NCBI RefSeq assembly: GCF_943914015.1
Contig: NZ_CALUAK010000117.1
Span: 1-7,643, forward strand
Reading direction: 5' to 3'
DNA length: 7,643 bases
Source: an uncultured Corynebacterium sp.
GTDB taxonomy: Bacteria > Actinomycetota > Actinomycetes > Mycobacteriales > Mycobacteriaceae
Below the pieces are notes generated by a model. That model saw nothing but the letters and a program-made list of their open reading frames with translations. It was not told the DNA's origin and did no database searches. The translations under genes were made by a program, and so were the position numbers. Positions 1-5,509 of this stretch are shown one piece after another (within the stretch, counting starts at the first letter, position 1; the number at the start of each line of letters is the position of its first letter).

Positions 1-8
1 CCGTATCT

Positions 9-533
9 ATGGGCAGCATCGTTTCCGAATACGTCGATGACCTCACCACCAAGCTTGCTGATCTCAAGGCGTGCATCGAAGCGGCCCGGTACACCATTGC
101 GCTTGCCCGCGTGCAGACACACTCCCTTGCCAGCTTCGTCCGCGAAACCGCCGACGGCTACCCGGGCATTCCGTCCATGAAGACCCTCACCAGCGCCCTG
201 AACACCGAGGTTGAGGCGATGGGTAAGGACGTGGAGGCGTGTATCCAGAACCTGGCGCGGTGCGAGCGCCGCCTGCGCGCCGTGCTTAGCCTCGTGGAGA
301 TTCCCCAGCAGATGATCATGGACTGGTGGAAGAACGTGAAGGAGTTCGGTCCCTCCATTGAGATGCCGGAACTCATTAGCGCCGTGGCTGCAGAAATCGA
401 GTCCACGGGCTCGATGGTGACGGAACTGAACGAACTTCTGGGGCAGTTGAGCACTATTGAGCAAAAGAGCCCGCGACAGATGTTGCATGTACTGGACACG
501 GTGGACGCTGAAGTGCGAAAGCTGCAGGTCTAG
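9..533 (+). CDS. Uncharacterised helical protein upstream of rpsL (possibly 5' partial)
   Basis: I do not recognise this protein or any catalytic motif in it. It is 174 aa from the ATG at 9. The reading frame stays open to the window edge (codons for Val and Ser precede the Met) and no ribosome binding site fits in the eight visible upstream bases, so the true start may lie outside. The sequence is acidic and helix-rich with regular leucine spacing: about residues 5-50, 60-105 (a Cys-containing stretch, EACIQNLARCERRL) and 120-174 look like long amphipathic helices. There is no signal peptide and no membrane segment, so a soluble cytoplasmic helical-bundle or coiled-coil protein is likely. 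It ends 273 nt before rpsL on the same strand, with no convincing terminator between them. Coding is supported by length and composition; the role is unknown. Confidence 0.6.
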   Translation: MGSIVSEYVDDLTTKLADLKACIEAARYTIALARVQTHSLASFVRETADGYPGIPSMKTLTSALNTEVEAMGKDVEACIQNLARCERRLRAVLSLVEIPQQMIMDWWKNVKEFGPSIEMPELISAVAAEIESTGSMVTELNELLGQLSTIEQKSPRQMLHVLDTVDAEVRKLQV

Positions 534-543
534 TAGGCGGGGT

Positions 544-572
544 TTGGAGTTTTTCCTCTGACAATGTAGTGT
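544..572 (+). promoter_or_regulatory. Candidate promoter P1 of the rpsL operon
   Basis: A -35-like TTGGAG (544-549) and a -10 TAGTGT (567-572, fitting the actinobacterial TANNNT pattern) are separated by 17 nt. Transcription would begin near 579-580, just before a hairpin at 583-601, giving a leader of about 227 nt. The -35 match is only partial and other pairings in this AT-richer stretch are possible, so the assignment is tentative. Confidence 0.4.
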
Positions 573-582
573 GCTATTCCAG

Positions 583-643
583 TCCCGTTTAAGTTTCGGG
601 AGCGAGAATCACCCAGTAGGCCAGCGAGAGCGGCTGACTGGGT
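583..643 (+). promoter_or_regulatory. Structured 5' leader of rpsL: two hairpins
   Basis: Two inverted repeats lie directly downstream of candidate promoter P1. The first pairs TCCCG (583-587) with CGGGA (597-601) around a 9-nt loop. The second pairs ACCCAGT (611-617) with ACTGGGT (637-643), and inside it CAGC (622-625) pairs with GCTG (633-636), leaving a one-sided AGGC bulge. A smaller GGCCG/CGGCC stem (712-716 with 724-728) lies further down. None is followed by a T-tract, so they are not ordinary terminators. Leaders of ribosomal protein operons often carry autoregulatory sites, but no known S12 or S7 site can be recognised here. Confidence 0.5.
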
Positions 644-653
644 TTCGCATGGT

Positions 654-659
654 TAAAAT
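654..659 (+). promoter_or_regulatory. Candidate second -10 element (P2) upstream of rpsL
   Basis: TAAAAT is a near-perfect -10 hexamer in an otherwise GC-rich leader. It has no clear -35 at 16-18 nt, where the hairpin at 611-643 lies instead. If used, transcription would begin near 666 and skip both upstream hairpins. This is supported only by the hexamer. Confidence 0.3.
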
Positions 660-791
660 ACCTTGGGTTTTCGCACAATAGCTTGAAGTTTCATGTCGGA
701 CGGTCTGCAGGGGCCGTCGCCCGCGGCCTATCGCAAGAGGGCTCACGAAAGTCGGGTCGTCGAGCGTCAGGCTAAAAAAGACAATTTTTTT

Positions 792-800
792 GAGGAAAGA
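792..800 (+). promoter_or_regulatory. rpsL ribosome binding site
   Basis: GAGGAAAGA sits 6 nt before the ATG at 807. It fixes the rpsL start there, rather than at the in-frame ATG at 693, which has no Shine-Dalgarno sequence. Confidence 0.85.
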
Positions 801-806
801 CGGTTA

Positions 807-1178
807 ATGCCAACAATTCAGCAGCTGGTCCGTAAGGGCCGCCACAGCAAGAAGTCGAAAGTGAAGACCGCTGCTCTGAAGGGTTCCCCTCAGCGTCGCG
901 GCGTGTGCACCCGTGTGTACACCACCACCCCGAAGAAGCCGAACTCTGCTCTCCGTAAGGTCGCTCGTGTTCGCCTGACCTCCGGTATTGAGGTTTCCGC
1001 TTACATTCCCGGTGAGGGCCACAACCTCCAGGAGCACTCCATGGTGCTCGTTCGTGGCGGTCGTGTGAAGGACCTCCCGGGTGTTCGTTACAGGATCATC
1101 CGCGGCTCCCTCGACACCCAGGGTGTGAAGGATCGCAAGCAGGCACGTTCCCGCTACGGCGCGAAGAAGGAGAAGTAA
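807..1178 (+). CDS. rpsL: 30S ribosomal protein S12
   Basis: S12 is part of the 30S decoding centre and helps monitor codon-anticodon pairing. The 123-aa product begins MPTIQQLVRKGR and carries the universal TTTPKKPNSALRKV and GGRVKDLPGVRY segments. Lys43 (in PKKPN) and Lys88 (in RVKDLPG), the two positions whose substitution gives classical streptomycin resistance, are both lysine, so the allele looks wild type. Asp89, the residue methylthiolated by RimO in other bacteria, is also present. The start at 807 is chosen for its Shine-Dalgarno sequence at 792-800 and family length; the frame stays open upstream to an ATG at 693, which would add 38 low-complexity residues with no family counterpart. 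The stop lies 6 nt before rpsG, so the two are certainly cotranscribed and probably translationally coupled. Confidence 0.98.
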   Translation: MPTIQQLVRKGRHSKKSKVKTAALKGSPQRRGVCTRVYTTTPKKPNSALRKVARVRLTSGIEVSAYIPGEGHNLQEHSMVLVRGGRVKDLPGVRYRIIRGSLDTQGVKDRKQARSRYGAKKEK

Positions 1179-1184
1179 TAAACA

Positions 1185-1652
1185 ATGCGTAAAGGTAAGG
1201 CACCCCAGCGCCAGCTGGTAAAGGACCCGGTTTACAACTCCGCTCTCGTTACCCAGTTGGTTAACAAGGTTCTCGTCGACGGCAAGAAGGCCACCGCCGA
1301 GCGCATCGTCTACGGCGCCCTCGAGGCTTGCCGTGAGAAGACCGGCACCGATCCGGTTGGTACCCTGGAGAAGGCTCTGGGCAACATCCGCCCGGATCTC
1401 GAGGTTCGTTCCCGCCGCGTCGGTGGCGCAACCTACCAGGTCCCGGTTGAGGTTCGCGCCGGCCGCGCCAACACGCTCGCTCTTCGCTGGCTCGTGAGCT
1501 TCACTCGTCAGCGTCGGGAGAACACGATGGAAGAGCGTCTGGCTAACGAGATTCTCGATGCCGCTAACGGCCTCGGTGCTTCCGTGAAGCGCCGCGAGGA
1601 TACCCACAAGATGGCAGAGGCCAACCGCGCCTTCGCTCACTACCGCTGGTAG
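1185..1652 (+). CDS. rpsG: 30S ribosomal protein S7
   Basis: S7 nucleates assembly of the 30S head and contacts the E-site tRNA. The 155-aa product has the family's usual length and signature stretches: the N-terminal basic arm (MRKGKAPQR), the NKVLVDGKKATAERIVYGAL helix region, the beta-hairpin region around VGGATYQVPVEV, and the terminal AEANRAFAHYRW. The start codon follows the rpsL stop by 6 nt. Its Shine-Dalgarno sequence (GGAG, about 1169-1172) lies inside the end of rpsL about 12 nt from the ATG, which points to coupling with rpsL translation. In E. coli S7 represses its own operon by binding between rpsL and rpsG; the 6-nt gap here leaves no room for a similar large intercistronic structure, so any feedback would act elsewhere. 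Confidence 0.98.
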   Translation: MRKGKAPQRQLVKDPVYNSALVTQLVNKVLVDGKKATAERIVYGALEACREKTGTDPVGTLEKALGNIRPDLEVRSRRVGGATYQVPVEVRAGRANTLALRWLVSFTRQRRENTMEERLANEILDAANGLGASVKRREDTHKMAEANRAFAHYRW

Positions 1653-1669
1653 AAATTTTTTCGGTCATC

Positions 1670-1693
1670 CGCTTCCCGTCATGCGAGGAAGCG
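1670..1693 (+). other. Hairpin between rpsG and fusA
   Basis: CGCTTCC (1670-1676) pairs perfectly with GGAAGCG (1687-1693) around a 10-nt loop, 17 nt after the rpsG stop. No T-tract follows, so it is not a standard intrinsic terminator. It could be an mRNA processing or stability element, or a weak attenuator separating rpsL-rpsG from fusA. Confidence 0.5.
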
Positions 1694-1718
1694 CCTGTGA
1701 TGGCAAGATAGACAAACG

Positions 1719-1724
1719 TACATT
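1719..1724 (+). promoter_or_regulatory. Possible fusA -10 element
   Basis: TACATT matches the TANNNT -10 pattern and would give a fusA leader of about 80 nt. A second candidate, TATTTT, is at 1736-1741. Neither has a good -35. The 158-nt gap between rpsG and fusA is long enough for an internal promoter, but the evidence is weak. Confidence 0.2.
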
Positions 1725-1799
1725 ATCCAAAACGGTATTTTCTCCGCTGTGGCCGGCAAACGGTACTGTCGGTGGGGAACTGCCGCAACAATACGATTT

Positions 1800-1804
1800 G
1801 GGGA
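1800..1804 (+). promoter_or_regulatory. fusA ribosome binding site
   Basis: GGGGA ends 6 nt before the GTG at 1811. It supports GTG as the start, giving a protein that begins (M)AQEVLKDL, rather than the in-frame ATG at 1772. Confidence 0.65.
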
Positions 1805-1810
1805 ACTACT

Positions 1811-3934
1811 GTGGCACAAGAAGTGCTTAAAGATCTTCACAAGGTCCGCAATATCGGCATCATGGCTCACATCGATGCTGGTAAGACGACCACGACCGAA
1901 CGTATCCTGTTCTACACCGGCATCAACCGCAAGGTTGGCGAGACCCACGACGGTGCCTCCACCACGGACTGGATGGATCAGGAGAAGGAACGCGGCATTA
2001 CGATTACCTCCGCCGCCGTGACCTGTTTCTGGAATAACCACCAGATTAACATCATCGATACCCCTGGCCACGTGGACTTCACCGTGGAGGTGGAGCGTTC
2101 GCTCCGCGTCCTCGACGGTGCAGTCGCCGTGTTCGACGGCAAGGAGGGCGTGGAGCCCCAGTCCGAGCAGGTGTGGCGTCAGGCTGCTAAGTACGACGTT
2201 CCGCGTATCTGCTTCGTGAACAAGATGGATAAGCTCGGTGCAGACTTCTACTACACCGTTCAGACCATCATCGACCGTCTGGGTGCTAAGCCGCTGGTTA
2301 TGCAGCTCCCGATCGGTGCCGAGGATGCCTTCGACGGCGTCGTCGACCTGCTCGAGATGAAGGCCATTACCTGGCGCGGCAAGGTGGACGTGGGCGCAGA
2401 GCCGACCATTGAGGAGATCCCGGACGATCTCAAGGACAAGGCTCAGGAATACCACGAGAAGCTTATTGAGACCGTCGCTGAGTCCGATGAGGCTCTCATG
2501 GACAAGTACTTCTCCGGCGAAGAGCTCACCATGGACGAGATCAAGGGCGCTATCCGTAAGATGACGGTTGCTTCCGAGATATACCCGGTTTACTGCGGTA
2601 CCGCCTACCACAACAAGGGTGTCCAGCCGCTGCTCGACGCTGTTGTTGATTACCTGCCTAACCCGCTCGACATCGGCGAGGTTCACGGCCACAAGATGGG
2701 CGATGAGTCCGTCGAGCTGACCCGTAAGCCTGACGAGTCCGCACCGTTCTCCGCTCTGGCCTTCAAGATCGCGGTTCACCCGTTCTTCGGCAAGCTGACC
2801 TACGTGCGTGTCTACTCCGGCATGATCGAGCCCGGTAGCACCACCTTGAACTCCACCAAGGAATCCAAGGAGCGCGTCGGCAAGATCTTCCAGATGCACT
2901 CCAACAGGGAGCAGCCGGTTGACGTTGCCCACGCTGGTAATATCTACGCCTTCATCGGCCTCAAGCACACCACCACCGGTGACACACTGTGTGACGAGCA
3001 CGATCCGATCATCCTCGAGTCCATGGACTTCCCGGATCCGGTTATCGAGGTCGCCATTGAGCCGAAGTCGAAGGCTGACCAAGAGAAGCTCGGTACCGCT
3101 ATTCAGAAGCTCGCTGAAGAGGACCCGACCTTCACTGTAAAGCTCGACGAGGAGACCGGCCAGACCGTCATCGGTGGCATGGGCGAGCTCCACCTCGACA
3201 TTCTTGTTGACCGCATGAAGCGCGAATTCAAGGTTGAGGCTAACGTGGGTGCCCCGCAGGTTGCTTACCGCGAGACCATCCGTAAGCCCGTGGAGAAGTT
3301 GGAATACACCCACAAGAAGCAGACCGGTGGTTCCGGCCAGTTCGCTAAGGTCATCATCTCCATCGAGCCGTACAACCCGGATCCGGAGACCCTGGAAGAG
3401 GGCGAGTCCCCGATCTACAAGTTCGAGAACGCTGTTACCGGTGGCCGCATCCCGAAGGAATACATCCCGTCTGTCGACGCCGGTATTCAGGACGCTATGC
3501 AGTACGGCTACCTCGCCGGCTTCCCGCTGGTGAACATCAAGGCAACCGTTCTCGACGGCCAGTACCACGAGGTTGACTCCTCTGAGATGGCCTTCAAGAT
3601 TGCTGGTTCCCAGGCTCTGAAGGAAGCTGTTGCTAAGGCAAAGCCTGTTCTTCTTGAGCCCCTCATGGCAGTTGAGATCATCACGCCTGAGGAGTACATG
3701 GGCGAAGTTATCGGTGACGTGAACGCCCGCCGTGGCCAGGTCAGCGCAATGGAGGATCGCTCCGGCGCTAAGGTGGTCAAGGCTAAGGTGCCGCTGTCCC
3801 AGATGTTCGGCTACGTTGGTGATCTGCGCTCTAAGACGCAGGGTCGCGCTAACTACACCATGATCTTTGATTCCTACGGCGAGGTTCCCTCGAACGTGGC
3901 TCAGGAGATCATCGCCGAGCGCACCGGCAACTAA
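1811..3934 (+). CDS. fusA: Elongation factor G (translocase GTPase)
   Basis: EF-G drives tRNA-mRNA translocation after peptide bond formation and, with RRF, splits post-termination ribosomes. The product is 707 aa, as expected. Domain I carries G1 AHIDAGKT (19-26), switch I RGITI (61-65), G3 DTPGH (83-87) and G4 NKMD (137-140). The middle has the IGGMGELHLDI motif of domain III, and the C-terminal half has QTGGSGQFAKV and the GEVIGDVNARRGQ and SQMFGYVGDLRSKTQGR segments of domains IV and V. The GTG start is chosen because (M)AQEVLKDLHKVRNIG matches the family N-terminus and a Shine-Dalgarno sequence precedes it; the ATG at 1772 would add 13 unrelated residues. It follows rpsG after 158 nt, as in the bacterial str operon. 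Nothing is truncated or altered in the visible motifs. Confidence 0.98.
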   Translation: MAQEVLKDLHKVRNIGIMAHIDAGKTTTTERILFYTGINRKVGETHDGASTTDWMDQEKERGITITSAAVTCFWNNHQINIIDTPGHVDFTVEVERSLRVLDGAVAVFDGKEGVEPQSEQVWRQAAKYDVPRICFVNKMDKLGADFYYTVQTIIDRLGAKPLVMQLPIGAEDAFDGVVDLLEMKAITWRGKVDVGAEPTIEEIPDDLKDKAQEYHEKLIETVAESDEALMDKYFSGEELTMDEIKGAIRKMTVASEIYPVYCGTAYHNKGVQPLLDAVVDYLPNPLDIGEVHGHKMGDESVELTRKPDESAPFSALAFKIAVHPFFGKLTYVRVYSGMIEPGSTTLNSTKESKERVGKIFQMHSNREQPVDVAHAGNIYAFIGLKHTTTGDTLCDEHDPIILESMDFPDPVIEVAIEPKSKADQEKLGTAIQKLAEEDPTFTVKLDEETGQTVIGGMGELHLDILVDRMKREFKVEANVGAPQVAYRETIRKPVEKLEYTHKKQTGGSGQFAKVIISIEPYNPDPETLEEGESPIYKFENAVTGGRIPKEYIPSVDAGIQDAMQYGYLAGFPLVNIKATVLDGQYHEVDSSEMAFKIAGSQALKEAVAKAKPVLLEPLMAVEIITPEEYMGEVIGDVNARRGQVSAMEDRSGAKVVKAKVPLSQMFGYVGDLRSKTQGRANYTMIFDSYGEVPSNVAQEIIAERTGN

Positions 3935-3950
3935 GAACTCCATCACGGCC

Positions 3951-3986
3951 GCCCTTTCTGGGGAGGGATCTCCTGCCCGGAAAGGC
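3951..3986 (+). other. Hairpin after fusA without a T-tract
   Basis: GCC and TTTC (3951-3953, 3955-3958, with a bulged C at 3954) pair with GAAAGGC (3980-3986). Inside, GGAG (3962-3965) pairs with CTCC (3970-3973) across a GGAT tetraloop. The following bases are AAACGGGG rather than a T-run, so this is at best a weak terminator. It may instead protect the fusA mRNA 3' end and allow read-through into tuf. Confidence 0.45.
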
Positions 3987-4074
3987 AAACGGGGTAACGG
4001 TCTGCTGACCTACAAGAGTTAGTGCTTGCGGGTGAGCTGGCCGTTACTCCTAAGGCCAACAGTGACGTGCTAGT

Positions 4075-4103
4075 TTGAAAATGTCCACGGAACTACCTAG
4101 GAT
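4075..4103 (+). promoter_or_regulatory. tuf promoter
   Basis: TTGAAA (4075-4080), a 17-nt spacer and TAGGAT (4098-4103) form a good vegetative promoter, with a start near 4110. The stretch TAGTTTGAAAAT, the TAGGATT box and the downstream GTAACTGGCACA match what I recall of the well-known strong tuf promoter of Corynebacterium glutamicum (from memory, not aligned here). It lies within the 306-nt fusA-tuf gap, so tuf can be transcribed independently of the str operon. A TTGACG at 4153-4158 was considered as a second promoter but has no good -10. Confidence 0.8.
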
Positions 4104-4106
4104 TAT

Positions 4107-4150
4107 GTAACTGGCACAAAAATTTTCTGTGCCCTCTGCCTGCCAGTAAC
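4107..4150 (+). promoter_or_regulatory. tuf 5' leader: two competing hairpins
   Basis: ACTGGCA (4110-4116) pairs with TGCCAGT (4141-4147); after one A-A mismatch GT (4107-4108) also pairs with AC (4149-4150). GGCACA (4113-4118) pairs instead with TGTGCC (4128-4133). The two stems share bases 4113-4116 and cannot form together. The predicted transcription start is at the foot of the larger stem, so it would cap the mRNA 5' end. Both stems are visible directly; regulatory switching is inference. Confidence 0.45.
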
Positions 4151-4194
4151 TATTGACGGCGGCGGGCATAGACAATGTAAGTATTAATCAACTT

Positions 4195-4217
4195 GTGGCT
4201 GCGAGATCCGTGGCCAC
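4195..4217 (+). promoter_or_regulatory. Hairpin just upstream of the tuf ribosome binding site
   Basis: GTGGCT (4195-4200) pairs with GGCCAC (4212-4217), with one G-T wobble and an 11-nt loop, ending 9 nt before the Shine-Dalgarno sequence. As I recall it, the C. glutamicum tuf leader has the same stem with a Watson-Crick pair at the wobble position, which would mean the structure is conserved. Confidence 0.5.
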
Positions 4218-4226
4218 CGCGAGTCC

Positions 4227-4233
4227 AGGAGGA
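4227..4233 (+). promoter_or_regulatory. tuf ribosome binding site
   Basis: AGGAGGA is a perfect Shine-Dalgarno sequence 7 nt before the GTG at 4241. It decides the tuf start against the TTG at 4193, which lies inside the leader hairpin. Confidence 0.9.
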
Positions 4234-4240
4234 CAAAGAA

Positions 4241-5431
4241 GTGGCAAAGGCGAAGTTCGAGCGTACCAAGCCGCACCTTAACATTGGTACCATTGGTCAC
4301 GTTGACCACGGTAAGACCACCACCACCGCTGCTATCACCAAGGTGTTGGCAGAGCGCTTCCCCGACCTTAACGAGTCGACCCCGTTCGACAACATCGATA
4401 AGGCTCCGGAGGAGAAGGAGCGTGGCATTACCATCAACATCTCCCACGTGGAGTACCAGACGGAGAAGCGTCACTACGCACACGTTGACGCCCCGGGTCA
4501 CGCTGACTACATCAAGAACATGATCACCGGTGCTGCTCAGATGGACGGCGCAATCCTCGTGGTTGCCGCTACCGACGGCCCGATGCCGCAGACCCGCGAG
4601 CACGTGCTCCTCGCCCGCCAGGTGGGCGTCCCCTACATCCTCGTTGCTCTGAACAAGTGCGACATGGTTGACGATGAGGAGCTCATCGAGCTCGTCGAGA
4701 TGGAGGTTCGCGAGCTCCTGGCTGAGCAGGACTACGACGAGGAAGCTCCGATCGTCCGCATCTCCGCTCTGAAGGCTCTCGAGGGCGACAAGAAGTGGGA
4801 AGACTCCATCTTGGAGCTCATGGATGCCTGCGACAACTCCATCCCGGATCCGGTTCGCGACATCGACCACCCGTTCCTCATGCCGATCGAGGACATCTTC
4901 ACCATCACCGGCCGTGGCACCGTGGTTACCGGCCGTGTCGAGCGTGGCAAGCTGACCATCAACGAGGACGTTGAGATTATCGGCATCAAGGACAAGGCAA
5001 TCGCCACCACCGTTACCGGTATCGAGATGTTCCGCAAGCAGATGGACTACACCGAGGCTGGCGACAACTGTGGTCTGCTTCTCCGTGGTACCAAGCGCGA
5101 AGAGGTCGAGCGTGGCCAGGTTGTTATCAAGCCCGGCGCTTACACCCCTCACACCAACTTCGAGGGCTCTGTCTACGTTCTGTCCAAGGACGAGGGTGGC
5201 CGCCACACGCCGTTCTTCGACAACTACCGTCCGCAGTTCTACTTCCGTACCACTGACGTGACCGGCGTTGTGAAGCTCCCTGAGGGCACCGAGATGGTTA
5301 TGCCTGGCGACAACGTCGACATGACCGTTGAGCTCATCCAGCCCGTCGCTATGGACGAGGGCCTGCGCTTCGCTATCCGCGAGGGCTCCCGCACCGTGGG
5401 CGCTGGCCGTGTTACCAAGATCATCAAGTAA
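4241..5431 (+). CDS. tuf: Elongation factor Tu
   Basis: EF-Tu carries aminoacyl-tRNA to the ribosomal A site and hydrolyses GTP on correct codon recognition. The 396-aa product has the full family length. Visible GTPase motifs are G1 GHVDHGKT (19-26), switch I RGITI (61-65), G3 DAPGH (83-87, including the catalytic histidine) and G4 NKCD (138-141). Domain 2 begins around the FTITGRGTVVTGRVERG segment, and domain 3 ends with GLRFAIREGSRTVGAGRVTKI. The GTG start follows a strong Shine-Dalgarno sequence and yields (M)AKAKFERTKPHLNIGT, the actinobacterial N-terminus. It has its own promoter 130-165 nt upstream, a structured leader and a strong terminator, so it can be a monocistronic, highly expressed unit. 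Codon use is strongly biased, with C-ending codons dominant. Confidence 0.99.
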   Translation: MAKAKFERTKPHLNIGTIGHVDHGKTTTTAAITKVLAERFPDLNESTPFDNIDKAPEEKERGITINISHVEYQTEKRHYAHVDAPGHADYIKNMITGAAQMDGAILVVAATDGPMPQTREHVLLARQVGVPYILVALNKCDMVDDEELIELVEMEVRELLAEQDYDEEAPIVRISALKALEGDKKWEDSILELMDACDNSIPDPVRDIDHPFLMPIEDIFTITGRGTVVTGRVERGKLTINEDVEIIGIKDKAIATTVTGIEMFRKQMDYTEAGDNCGLLLRGTKREEVERGQVVIKPGAYTPHTNFEGSVYVLSKDEGGRHTPFFDNYRPQFYFRTTDVTGVVKLPEGTEMVMPGDNVDMTVELIQPVAMDEGLRFAIREGSRTVGAGRVTKIIK

Positions 5432-5452
5432 CACTAGCTTTTAGCTCTTAGC

Positions 5453-5484
5453 AAAACCCCCGGCCTTTTGGTCGGGGGTTTTCT
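5453..5484 (+). terminator. Rho-independent terminator of tuf
   Basis: AAAACCCCC (5453-5461) pairs with GGGGGTTTT (5474-5482), and the stem continues inward through GGCC/GGTC to a TTTT loop, giving 13 pairs with one wobble. The 3' arm provides the T-run. The flanking A and T tracts make it potentially active in both directions. Confidence 0.92.
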
Positions 5485-5495
5485 TGTGCCTTAAA

Positions 5496-5501
5496 TATCA
5501 T
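5496..5501 (+). promoter_or_regulatory. -10 element of the YwiC-like gene (leaderless mRNA likely)
   Basis: TATCAT fits the -10 pattern and ends 8 nt before the ATG at 5510, placing the transcription start on or within about 2 nt of the start codon. No Shine-Dalgarno sequence is present before this ATG or before the in-frame ATG at 5519. Leaderless mRNAs are common in Corynebacterium. No -35 is evident; its position would overlap the tuf terminator. Confidence 0.5.
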
Positions 5502-5509
5502 CAATTAGT

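Noticed and set aside
534..806. tRNA or small RNA gene in the rpsL leader
   Set aside because: The hairpins do not form a cloverleaf, there is no T-loop consensus, and no terminator follows.
804..1640. 278-codon minus-strand open frame opposite rpsL-rpsG
   Set aside because: It spans two certain ribosomal protein genes on the other strand and has no recognisable domain.
1679..3988. 769-codon open frame on the minus strand opposite fusA
   Set aside because: It is an exact shadow of fusA, caused by biased codon use that avoids the codons giving antisense stops; the product is low-complexity (rich in L, V, D, G, H) with no domain.
4153..4183. Second tuf promoter using TTGACG at 4153
   Set aside because: No TANNNT box lies at 16-19 nt; the best candidates (TAAGTA, TATTAA) end in A or are too far.
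4184..5434. 416-codon open frame on the minus strand opposite tuf
   Set aside because: Same codon-bias shadow; its start is near the tuf 3' end, where no promoter or Shine-Dalgarno sequence on that strand is evident, and EF-Tu coding on the plus strand is certain.
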